Shown: positions 1 to 5,755 of the stretch, one piece after another
Position numbering within the stretch: position 1 is the first letter of the stretch
Layout of the letters: the number at the start of each line of letters is the position of its first letter
From: an uncultured Pseudomonadota bacterium
GTDB lineage: Bacteria > Pseudomonadota > Alphaproteobacteria > RF32 > CAG-239
Direction: 5' to 3'
Assembly (NCBI GenBank): GCA_949295395.1
Contig: CASFLB010000007.1
Span: 1-23,356 of the forward strand
DNA: 23,356 nt
Notes under the pieces: generated by a model
Told to the model about the DNA's origin: nothing
Databases searched by the model: none
What the model saw: the letters and a program-made list of their open reading frames with translations, nothing else
Translations under genes and position numbers: made by a program

Positions 1-102
1 GTGGCTGTTTCTTTGAGAACAGGAGATCCTCATTATGCGGATTTGAACTTCAAAATTGCCGCACCGGATGATGTGTTGTTTTTTCCCAAATCTAGAATCT
101 GA
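1..102 (+). CDS. 3' end of an unidentified protein-coding gene
   Basis: An open frame runs from the first base to a TGA stop at 100-102 and encodes 33 residues ending in FFPKSRI. The true start lies left of the window; the GTG at position 1 is probably internal. A hairpin with a T-run follows nine bases after the stop, which is what a real gene end would show. The peptide is too short to place in a family. A TOBE-like ABC-transporter tail was considered but could not be supported. Confidence 0.55.
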   Translation: MAVSLRTGDPHYADLNFKIAAPDDVLFFPKSRI

Positions 103-110
103 TTTTTTTT

Positions 111-136
111 AAGCCGAGCTTAGTCTCGGCTTTTTT
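111..136 (+). terminator. Rho-independent terminator of the left-edge gene
   Basis: A perfect 8-bp stem (AAGCCGAG / CTCGGCTT, 111-118 with 125-132) and a 6-base loop are followed by a run of T to 136. It sits just after the stop of the left-edge gene and overlaps the last codons of the oppositely oriented FlhB-like gene, so the two genes converge on it. On the minus strand the hairpin is followed by A rather than T, so it should act mainly on plus-strand transcripts. Confidence 0.75.
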
Positions 137-440
137 GTGCGTTCATTTTATAGATGTAAGATAAAATTTCCGCTACTGCGGCAAAGGCTTCGGTCGGTAT
201 TTCTTCATCAATATCAACCGCCTTGAGGATTTCGATTAAGTCGGCGTCTTGGCGGATTTCTATTCCTTCCGACAAAGCTATTTGAATAATTTTTTCGGCG
301 ACGTGGTCTTGTCCTTTAGCCAAAACTTTTGGGGCGTTGTCTTTTTCTTTATTGTATCCCAAGGCGACAGCATAAGCTGGGGAAAACTCTTTGCCGTTCT
401 TGTTTTTCTCTTTTGATTTGTTATTATCCGAATCAGACAT
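120..440 (-). CDS. stand-alone FlhB C-terminal-domain-like protein
   Basis: This 106-residue protein resembles the cytoplasmic domain of the flagellar export-switch protein FlhB (EscU/YscU family) without its membrane part. After a charged, low-complexity N-terminus (residues 1-19) it reads SPAYAVALGY, then APKVLAKG and a C-terminal helical region, matching the FlhB order (NPTHYAVAL..., AP.V.AKG). The autocleavage motif NPTH of full FlhB is replaced by SPAY, so self-cleavage is not expected. Such short FlhB-like proteins are known in flagellated bacteria, where they may partly substitute for the FlhB C-terminal domain. It is transcribed divergently from flgB, which supports a flagellar role. 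The start at 440 is preceded by a weak AAGG. The family is fairly sure; the precise function is inferred. Confidence 0.8.
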   Translation of the reverse strand: MSDSDNNKSKEKNKNGKEFSPAYAVALGYNKEKDNAPKVLAKGQDHVAEKIIQIALSEGIEIRQDADLIEILKAVDIDEEIPTEAFAAVAEILSYIYKMNAQKSRD

Positions 441-494
441 ATTTGGTGCCTTGTTGTTTATTGCCTTTATATATTTTATGCTTTTTTTTGTTAT

Positions 495-527
495 TTGGCA
501 ATGACTTTGCTTGGCATGAAATTTGCA
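495..527 (+). promoter_or_regulatory. tandem sigma-54 (-24/-12) type promoter elements upstream of flgB
   Basis: Two consecutive copies of a -24/-12 element lie 60-92 bp before the flgB start. The upstream copy (495-511) is TTGGCAATGACTTTGCT. The downstream copy (511-527) is TTGGCATGAAATTTGCA. Each has GG-N10-GC (497-498 with 509-510; 513-514 with 525-526), the hallmark spacing of sigma-54 promoters, and they are offset by exactly 16 bp. The downstream copy matches the consensus TGGCACG-N4-TTGCA best, with T for C at one position, and would place the transcript start near 538. Flagellar rod operons in Alphaproteobacteria such as Caulobacter are known to be sigma-54 dependent. An upstream activator site was not identified. 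Confidence 0.65.
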
Positions 528-586
528 TGCAGAATATCACGTTGGGGAATGTGATTCTGTTTTTTGAATGGGGAAGGAGTGAGCTT

Positions 587-1006
587 ATGGATTTGAATAA
601 TCTAGCTCTTTTTAGAATGGTAGATAAACAGCGCTCTTATTTGAGTGAGCGGCAAAAGGTTTTGGCGACAAATGTGGCTAATGCCAATACGCCTAACTAT
701 TTGCCAAAAGATATTGAAAAACCTGATTTTTCTTATGAACTTGAACAAGTTAGCGAGAAAAAGTTAGAGCTGACCAAAACGAATCCTAAGCATCTTGACT
801 TTCCTTATCAGAAACCATCAGCATCTGAATTTCGTGTCTACACGCCCAAGCCTCAGAATCCGCTTTCTCTTGATGGAAACGGAGTTGTCATTGAAGATCA
901 ACTTAATGAAATCAGCAAAAACAAAGGTGATTATAATCGTATGGTGACGATTTATACTTCTTTTCGTGATATGCTGAAAACAGCTAATACTAAGATTACG
1001 GCCTAA
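587..1006 (+). CDS. flgB: flagellar basal-body rod protein FlgB
   Basis: This 139-residue protein is a proximal rod subunit assembled in the periplasm by the flagellar export apparatus, with FlgC, FlgF and FliE. The N-terminus shows the rod/hook signature: a helix followed by ATNVANANTPNYLPKDI (near residues 26-42), as in FlgB/FlgC/FlgG proteins. The C-terminal helix contains YNRMVTIYTSFRDMLKTA, typical of the family. The start at 587 was chosen because GGAAGGAG lies 6-13 bases before it and because the longer in-frame extension to 329 has no family similarity. Twelve bases separate it from flgC. Transcription probably starts at the sigma-54 elements upstream. Confidence 0.93.
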   Translation: MDLNNLALFRMVDKQRSYLSERQKVLATNVANANTPNYLPKDIEKPDFSYELEQVSEKKLELTKTNPKHLDFPYQKPSASEFRVYTPKPQNPLSLDGNGVVIEDQLNEISKNKGDYNRMVTIYTSFRDMLKTANTKITA

Positions 1007-1018
1007 GCGGAGGATTAA

Positions 1019-1432
1019 ATGAACGGAGATTTGTCAGTTAGCGCCGATATCGCTGTTTCCGGAATGAAAGCTCAGGCTCAACGTTTGCGCATTATTTCTG
1101 AGAATATGGCTAACGCCGAATCTGTGTCAGCAACAAAAGGTGGTGATCCGTATCGCCGTCAGGTTGTGACTTTTAAGCAATATATCGACCAAGAAACCGG
1201 AGCCGATATGGTCAAGGTGGATAAAGTTATTCATGACGAATCGCCTTTTGTGTTGAAATATGATCCGTCTCATCCGGCGGCAGACGAGCAGGGCTATGTT
1301 AAAATGCCGAATGTTAATCCGTTGATTGAAATGATGGATTTGAAAGAAGCTCAGCGCTCTTATGAGGCAAATTTGAGTGTGATGCAAACTTCAAGAGATT
1401 TGAATTCTCGTATTTTGGATGTTTTGAAATAA
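1019..1432 (+). CDS. flgC: flagellar basal-body rod protein FlgC
   Basis: This 137-residue proximal rod protein is the partner of FlgB. The N-terminus carries the family pattern SVSADIAVSGMKAQAQRL, then ENMANAES and GGDPYRRQVVTF, which fits FlgC (N.ANa.T....GPYRR) better than other rod proteins. The C-terminal part MPNVNPLIEMMDLKEAQRSY followed by a Glu-Ala-Asn helix is the conserved FlgC ending. The start at 1019 has GCGGAGGA (1007-1014) at good spacing. It lies 12 bases after flgB and 10 before fliE, so the three genes form one operon. Length is normal for the family. Confidence 0.95.
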   Translation: MNGDLSVSADIAVSGMKAQAQRLRIISENMANAESVSATKGGDPYRRQVVTFKQYIDQETGADMVKVDKVIHDESPFVLKYDPSHPAADEQGYVKMPNVNPLIEMMDLKEAQRSYEANLSVMQTSRDLNSRILDVLK

Positions 1433-1442
1433 TTAGGGGAGA

Positions 1443-1775
1443 ATGATTGTGATTAATGATGTTTCTAGTGCCTTGAATGCTTATCAACAAGCTTTAGGTC
1501 GTTTGAGCGGAATGTCGCCGTCTCAGACAAAGGTTGTCTCTGAAGAACAAGATTCTTCTTCTGATTTTGGAACGGTGTTATCTTCGGTTATGACCGAAGC
1601 TGTTGATACGATGAAAAACGCCGAGAAAATGTCTATGCAAGGAATCGCCGGAAAAGCCGATGTTCAAGATGTTGTCTTAGCTATTTCTAATGCCGAACAA
1701 ACTCTTGATACCGTTGTGGCCCTTCGTGATTCGGCAATTAAAGCCTATCGTGAAATTATTCAGATGACTATTTAG
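1443..1775 (+). CDS. fliE: flagellar hook-basal body complex protein FliE
   Basis: FliE (about 110 residues) links the MS ring to the FlgB rod and is the third gene of this operon. The C-terminal half is diagnostic: a helical stretch with DVQDVVLAISNAEQTLD and then LRDSAIKAYREIIQM, matching the conserved FliE ending (LRDK...AYQEIMRM). The start is ambiguous. The ATG at 1443 is only about two bases after the AGGGGA at 1435-1440, whereas the in-frame GTG at 1449 has ideal spacing, so the protein may be two residues shorter. The usual alphaproteobacterial followers fliQ, fliR and flhB are absent; a tRNA gene follows instead. Confidence 0.92.
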   Translation: MIVINDVSSALNAYQQALGRLSGMSPSQTKVVSEEQDSSSDFGTVLSSVMTEAVDTMKNAEKMSMQGIAGKADVQDVVLAISNAEQTLDTVVALRDSAIKAYREIIQMTI

Positions 1776-1807
1776 AAATATTTTTCCAGTCTTTATGAAA
1801 AAAATGC

Positions 1808-1836
1808 TTGATTTATTTTTTGAACTGGATTATTAA
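1808..1836 (+). promoter_or_regulatory. sigma-70 type promoter of tRNA-Leu
   Basis: A TTGATT box at 1808-1813 and a TATTAA box at 1831-1836 are separated by 17 bases, the optimal spacing. Transcription would start near 1843, about 16 bases before the mature tRNA 5' end. This is assigned by consensus only. Confidence 0.5.
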
Positions 1837-1858
1837 CATTCTTGTTTGTTTTTCTTGT

Positions 1859-1944
1859 GCGGCCATGGCGGAACTGGTAGACGCGTAACGTTGAGGTCGT
1901 TATGGGCTAAGCCCGTGGAAGTTCAAGTCTTCTTGGCCGCACCA
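1859..1944 (+). tRNA. tRNA-Leu (anticodon GAG)
   Basis: A class II tRNA of 86 nt including the encoded CCA end. The acceptor stem GCGGCCA (1859-1865) pairs with TGGCCGC (1934-1940), followed by discriminator A and CCA. The anticodon loop TTGAGGT gives anticodon GAG (1893-1895), reading CUC/CUU leucine codons. The long variable arm (GGGCTAAGCCC region) and the T-loop GTTCAAGTC are intact. The 3' portion of this gene is repeated directly downstream (see the repeat entry). It is probably expressed from the promoter at 1808-1836. Confidence 0.95.
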
Positions 1945-1986
1945 AACTAAGCCCGTGGAAGTTCAAGTCTTCTTGGCCGCACCAAA
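1907..1986 (+). repeat. 40-bp perfect tandem duplication of the tRNA-Leu 3' half
   Basis: Bases 1907-1946 and 1947-1986 are identical over 40 positions with no gap. The unit starts in the variable arm (CTAAGCCCGTG), contains the whole T-arm and 3' acceptor strand, and ends after ACCA plus AA. The second copy has no 5' half, so it is not an independent tRNA. Replication slippage is the simplest origin. A remnant of site-specific integration at the tRNA 3' end is possible, but no integrase or intervening element is present. Confidence 0.95.
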
Positions 1987-2017
1987 ATTCCTCTTCTTTT
2001 GTAGAGGAATTTTTTTT
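1984..2017 (+). terminator. terminator of the tRNA-Leu transcript
   Basis: An 11-bp perfect stem (AAAATTCCTCT, 1984-1994, with AGAGGAATTTT, 2003-2013) and an 8-base loop run into an unbroken T-tract up to 2017. It begins at the end of the duplicated tRNA fragment. Confidence 0.85.
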
Positions 2018-2111
2018 GTGTGTATGTTTATTTTACTCTTTTGTTCGTTATTTAAAGAATGTAAAAAAGAGGCAGATTTATTTTAAGCGACAGCCATAAA
2101 GAGGAGGGATT

Positions 2112-3542
2112 ATGAAAAAAAGCATAAAATCACGTAAGCCCATTCTGAAGTCATCTCGGCTGAAGCGTTCGAAAAAACAATCTTCTTTTAAAACACAAGC
2201 TCTAGGCCTTGGGGCCAAAATGGTTAATTCTGTCCTTATTGGATTGGAAGAAAATGATGTTTCTCATGTGCGAAAGATTGTTGAAGGGCTTGATGAATAT
2301 GATTTGGCCCGCCTTATTGAAGTTCTTGATGTTGATGAACGTAAAAAATTAATTGAGATTTTAGGGGATCATATTGATCCTAGTGTTTTTCCAGAACTTA
2401 ATGATGTTGTTCAAGAGCAGGTCATAGAGACTCTTGATGAAGGTCAGCTTGTTAATATCGTTAATGAACTTGATTCTGATGATGCTGTTGAAATTTTGGA
2501 GCATATGGACGATGATGAGCAAAAGTCAATCCTTCGTCAGCTGTCTCCGGAATTAAAGTATCAGGTTAGTTCGTCGTTGCATTATCCCGAAGATTCGGCC
2601 GGTCGTATTATGTCTCGGGATTTTGTGGCCATGCCGGATAGCTGGACGGTCAAAGAAGCTAAAAACTTTTTGTTAACGGATGAAAATTTACCTGATGAGT
2701 TTTTTACGATTTTTTTGACCGATGATAAGATGCGCCCAACCGGTGAAATCGCTTTGGATAAACTCTTACGCGCCAAGGCTTCGGAGAAACTTGCTACAAT
2801 TATGGACGGCGAAATTGTTCCGATAGATGTTTATACCGATCAGGAAGAAGTGGCTCATATGTTTCGTGAATATGGGTGGCGTGCGGCCGAAGTCGTTGAT
2901 GGTAAGGGACATTTGGTCGGTGTTATTAATCTTAGTGATGTGGTTGATATTATTCATGAAGAAGCCTCAGAAGATATTATGCATCTTTCGGGAGCGGAAG
3001 AGGGTGATGTTTACAAATCTGTACATAATATTTGGAAATCTCGAATCCCTTGGTTGATTACAAATCTTTTAGCAACACTTTTGGCTTCATCCGTTGTACG
3101 CGGGTTTGAAGGTATTATTGCTCAGATTTCGGTTTTAGCGGTTTTGATGCCAATCGTTGCCTCTATGGGGGGAACAACCGGAAATCAGACTTTGGCTGTT
3201 GTCGTGCGGGCGTTGGCTACTAAAGAATTGACTTCGCGTAATACGTTGCGAATGATTTTTAAAGAATTTATGGTCGGTTTTATGAATGGTTTTTTATTTG
3301 CCGGTTTGATTGCTTTAATAACTTGGCTCCTTTTCCCAAATTTCAAAGAATTGAGTTTGGTTATTGCTATTGCTATGTTGTGTAATTTATGTATTGCCAG
3401 TCTTGCCGGTATTTTGATTCCGTTAATTCTTAATAAATTTAAAGTTGATCCGGCGGTTTCTTCCGGCGTTTTTCTGATTGCTTTAACCGATTCAGGTGGG
3501 TATTTTATTTTCCTAGGATTAGCGAAGTTGTTACTTTTTTAG
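2112..3542 (+). CDS. mgtE: magnesium transporter MgtE
   Basis: This 476-residue inner-membrane Mg2+ channel has a cytoplasmic Mg2+ sensor. After a basic N-terminus (residues 1-30) comes the acidic helical MgtE N domain (about 45-150, with repeats such as LNDVVQEQVIETLDE), two CBS domains (about 160-290, starting PEDSAGRIMSRDF) and five membrane helices (about 315-476). The pore motif MPIVASMGGTTGNQ and the last-helix segment DPAVSSG...LTDSGGY are conserved. Asp460 matches the selectivity-filter aspartate of the family. A strong GAGGAGGG lies just before the start at 2112. It is preceded by a terminator, so it is probably its own transcription unit. No Mg2+ riboswitch is evident in the roughly 95-base leader. 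Confidence 0.95.
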   Translation: MKKSIKSRKPILKSSRLKRSKKQSSFKTQALGLGAKMVNSVLIGLEENDVSHVRKIVEGLDEYDLARLIEVLDVDERKKLIEILGDHIDPSVFPELNDVVQEQVIETLDEGQLVNIVNELDSDDAVEILEHMDDDEQKSILRQLSPELKYQVSSSLHYPEDSAGRIMSRDFVAMPDSWTVKEAKNFLLTDENLPDEFFTIFLTDDKMRPTGEIALDKLLRAKASEKLATIMDGEIVPIDVYTDQEEVAHMFREYGWRAAEVVDGKGHLVGVINLSDVVDIIHEEASEDIMHLSGAEEGDVYKSVHNIWKSRIPWLITNLLATLLASSVVRGFEGIIAQISVLAVLMPIVASMGGTTGNQTLAVVVRALATKELTSRNTLRMIFKEFMVGFMNGFLFAGLIALITWLLFPNFKELSLVIAIAMLCNLCIASLAGILIPLILNKFKVDPAVSSGVFLIALTDSGGYFIFLGLAKLLLF

Positions 3543-3573
3543 TGGATTACTTGCGTATATTTTGTTTTTCGGC

Positions 3574-3602
3574 TTTATCATTCTTAAAACAGAAGTTATA
3601 CT
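3574..3602 (+). promoter_or_regulatory. candidate promoter for the lspA operon
   Basis: A good -10 box TATACT (3597-3602) has a poor -35 box TTTATC (3574-3579) at 17-base spacing. It lies 34 bases before lspA in the only sizeable gap between mgtE and mutL. The -35 is weak, so this is tentative. Confidence 0.35.
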
Positions 3603-3635
3603 GGCTTTAGTTTTTTAATACGTAGGAGAAGAAAT

Positions 3636-4103
3636 TTGTATCTCGGACTTGTGACCGCATTGGGAGTTTTTTTGCTGGATCAACTTAGCAAATATTGGGT
3701 AAGAGTTGATTTGCTTAATGGTCATGGCGCCATTATGGTGACAGATTATTTTAATGTTGTGACCGCGTGGAACACCGGTGTTAGCTTTTCCATGTTTGAT
3801 GATTTTGGGGTGTGGGGGCTTATCGGTCTATCGGCTTTGGCTCTTGTCATTGTTGGATATTTGTTGTGGTGGATGAAACATGAAAACAATACTCTGACAC
3901 TCGTGGCTTTAGGCTTTATTGTTGGCGGAGCTTTGGGGAATGTTGTTGACCGCATTTTTCTTGGTGCCGTTTTTGATTTCTTAGATTTCCACTACGGAAC
4001 TCATCATTGGCCGGCATTTAATGTTGCGGACAGCTTTATTTGTGTCGGTGCTGTTCTCATTATTTTTGAAGGTTTATTGTCAAAAAAGACTAAGGAGGTT
4101 TAG
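3636..4103 (+). CDS. lspA: lipoprotein signal peptidase (signal peptidase II)
   Basis: This inner-membrane aspartic protease removes the signal peptide of lipid-modified prolipoproteins. All family blocks are present: LDQLSKYWV (14-22), AWNTGVSFSMF (44-54), GGALGNVVDR (97-106) and FNVADS (128-133). The catalytic aspartates are Asp114 and Asp132, with the 18-residue spacing seen in E. coli. There are four membrane helices in 155 residues, normal for LspA. No upstream ATG exists in frame, so translation probably begins at the TTG at 3636, with TAGGAG 7-12 bases before it. It heads a compact operon, and the next gene encodes a lipoprotein that would be its substrate. Confidence 0.95.
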   Translation: MYLGLVTALGVFLLDQLSKYWVRVDLLNGHGAIMVTDYFNVVTAWNTGVSFSMFDDFGVWGLIGLSALALVIVGYLLWWMKHENNTLTLVALGFIVGGALGNVVDRIFLGAVFDFLDFHYGTHHWPAFNVADSFICVGAVLIIFEGLLSKKTKEV

Positions 4104-4106
4104 TTT

Positions 4107-4421
4107 ATGAAAAAAATCGTTTCTCTTTTAGGGCTTGCTCTTTCTCTTGGGGCTTGTTCTTCGGTTGATAAAATGTCTTGGGCTCAGCAATCCCCAGATG
4201 AATTTATGGTTATGTCTCGTGCTCCCTTGTCTTTGCCTCCCGAATATGATAATCGCCCCGTGGTTGAACCCGTTTCGGCTCAGCAAAAGCAAGCGGCTCT
4301 TAAAGCCAAGTTTGATGGATTGTCTCGCGGAGAGAAAGCTTTTATGAAACAAATTGGTGCTGAGCAAAATAACGATGCTATTCGTACTGAGTTAGACAAT
4401 GAGATGAAAGTTTCTGAATGA
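4107..4421 (+). CDS. bamF: BamF-type (DUF3035) outer-membrane lipoprotein
   Basis: This 104-residue lipoprotein has a signal peptide ending in the lipobox LSLGAC; lipidation is predicted at Cys17. The segment DEFMVMSRAPLSLPPEYDNRP is the signature of the alphaproteobacterial DUF3035 family, whose Caulobacter member is BamF, a subunit of the beta-barrel assembly complex. The C-terminal half is charged and helical. It starts three bases after lspA and overlaps the next gene by four bases (ATGA), which indicates translational coupling. The order lspA-bamF-M16-M16 recurs in Alphaproteobacteria. The assignment to BamF rests on the short motif and this context. Confidence 0.78.
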   Translation: MKKIVSLLGLALSLGACSSVDKMSWAQQSPDEFMVMSRAPLSLPPEYDNRPVVEPVSAQQKQAALKAKFDGLSRGEKAFMKQIGAEQNNDAIRTELDNEMKVSE

Positions 4422-5752
4422 TAAGATTTTTTAAGACACTAGCCGCGACTGCGGTTATAAACTTTGCTATTTTACAGCCCGAAGCAAGAGCAAAGCTGTT
4501 TGAAATTGAGACGTTTAAGCTTGACAATGGTTTGGAAGTGCTTGTTGTTCCTAATCGTAAAGCTCCAATTGTTAAACAAATGATTTGGTATAAGGTCGGA
4601 AGTGTTGATGAGCCGGCAGGTAAAGGCGGGTTAGCCCATTTGTTGGAGCATTTAATGTTTCGTGGGACAGAAGATATTGAAGATGGAGCCTTTAATCAGA
4701 TTGTCAGTGACAATGGGGGCGAAATGAATGCTTTTACGTCTTATGATGTTACGGCTTATCATGAATTTGTTGATATTACGCGCTTGGAACTGATGATGTT
4801 TTTAGAAGCTGACCGTATGCAAAATTTGAGAATAACGCCGGAAGCTTTTGAAAAAGAAAGAAAAATTGTTTATCAAGAACGGATGCAGATGGTGGAAAAT
4901 AATCCGACTTCGGCGTTTGGAGAGATGGTACGTCGGACATTGTGGCAAGAACATCCTTATGCTCGTCCGGTGAGTGGATTTCCTGATGAAATTATGTCTT
5001 TGACACTCGAAGATGCTCAGAACTTTTATGATAAGCATTACGCTCCTGACAATGCTTTGTTGGTTTTATCCGGTGATATAGATGCGGTTACCGCTAAAAT
5101 TTTGGCCGAGAAGTATTTTGGTGAAATTGAAAAGTCTTCCAATGAAAATAATTTGAAATTTCAAGATATAAAAGGTGTAAGTTCAACTAAAATATTAACA
5201 AAATCACCTCAAATTGAAGCTCCGCGATTTGTTAAAAACTTTATTGTTCCTTCTGTGGGACAAGATAAGTCTTTGGCTTATGCTTTTGTTCTTCTTTCTG
5301 CGTATTTGGGTGAAGGCGATACCTCAAAGCTTTATCGTCGTTTGGTTGAAGATGAACAAGTTGCCGTCGGTGTAAGTACGTCTTATGGATTTTCAGCTCG
5401 TAGTTATGCGACTTTTTCGATTTCGGCTCTGCCGGCTCCCGGTGTTTCTCTTGAGGTTTTTGAGGAAAAACTTAATGAAGCTCTTCATGACGCTGTTAAA
5501 CAACTTTCTTGGGAAGAGCTGCATAAGGTTAAAAATAAAATTTTAGCCGGGTTGGTTTATCTTAAAGACAATCCGAGTGATGCTGCTGAAATCGTTGGTT
5601 CTTTAGCCGCGGTTGGTGTTCCTGTTGATGATATTGAAAATTATGATAAAAATATTGAAGCGGTTAAGCTTCAGGATATAACAAAAGCGATTAAGCTTTT
5701 GCAAAAATCTAATAATGTTCAAGGGGTTTTGTTGCCCGAGAAAGGAGCTTAG
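4418..5752 (+). CDS. M16 family zinc metallopeptidase (catalytic member)
   Basis: This 444-residue pitrilysin/processing-peptidase type enzyme has an N-terminal signal peptide (about 1-25, ending EARA), so it probably acts in the periplasm. The inverted zinc motif HLLEH is complete (His74, Glu77, His78). The third ligand is Glu154 in IVYQER, at the family's usual 76-residue distance. The first M16 domain covers about 30-180 and the second about 200-390. It overlaps bamF by four bases and lies three bases from a second, catalytically dead M16 gene. Such pairs are expected to form a heterodimer like mitochondrial processing peptidase. The natural substrate is unknown; misfolded envelope proteins or peptides are plausible. 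Confidence 0.9.
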   Translation: MIRFFKTLAATAVINFAILQPEARAKLFEIETFKLDNGLEVLVVPNRKAPIVKQMIWYKVGSVDEPAGKGGLAHLLEHLMFRGTEDIEDGAFNQIVSDNGGEMNAFTSYDVTAYHEFVDITRLELMMFLEADRMQNLRITPEAFEKERKIVYQERMQMVENNPTSAFGEMVRRTLWQEHPYARPVSGFPDEIMSLTLEDAQNFYDKHYAPDNALLVLSGDIDAVTAKILAEKYFGEIEKSSNENNLKFQDIKGVSSTKILTKSPQIEAPRFVKNFIVPSVGQDKSLAYAFVLLSAYLGEGDTSKLYRRLVEDEQVAVGVSTSYGFSARSYATFSISALPAPGVSLEVFEEKLNEALHDAVKQLSWEELHKVKNKILAGLVYLKDNPSDAAEIVGSLAAVGVPVDDIENYDKNIEAVKLQDITKAIKLLQKSNNVQGVLLPEKGA

Positions 5753-5755
5753 TCC

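Noticed and set aside
1..102. Assignment of the left-edge fragment to an ABC-transporter TOBE tail or a flagellar gene
   Set aside because: Thirty-three residues without a diagnostic motif are not enough to support either.
329..586. Long N-terminal extension of flgB in the same reading frame
   Set aside because: The extra residues have no rod-protein similarity, cross the sigma-54 elements and overlap the divergent FlhB-like gene; ATG 587 has a strong ribosome binding site.
1947..1986. A second tRNA gene
   Set aside because: Only the 3' half is present; there is no 5' acceptor strand, D-arm or anticodon arm.
2018..2111. Possible Mg2+ riboswitch before mgtE
   Set aside because: The gap after the tRNA terminator is under 100 bases and shows no recognisable M-box elements.
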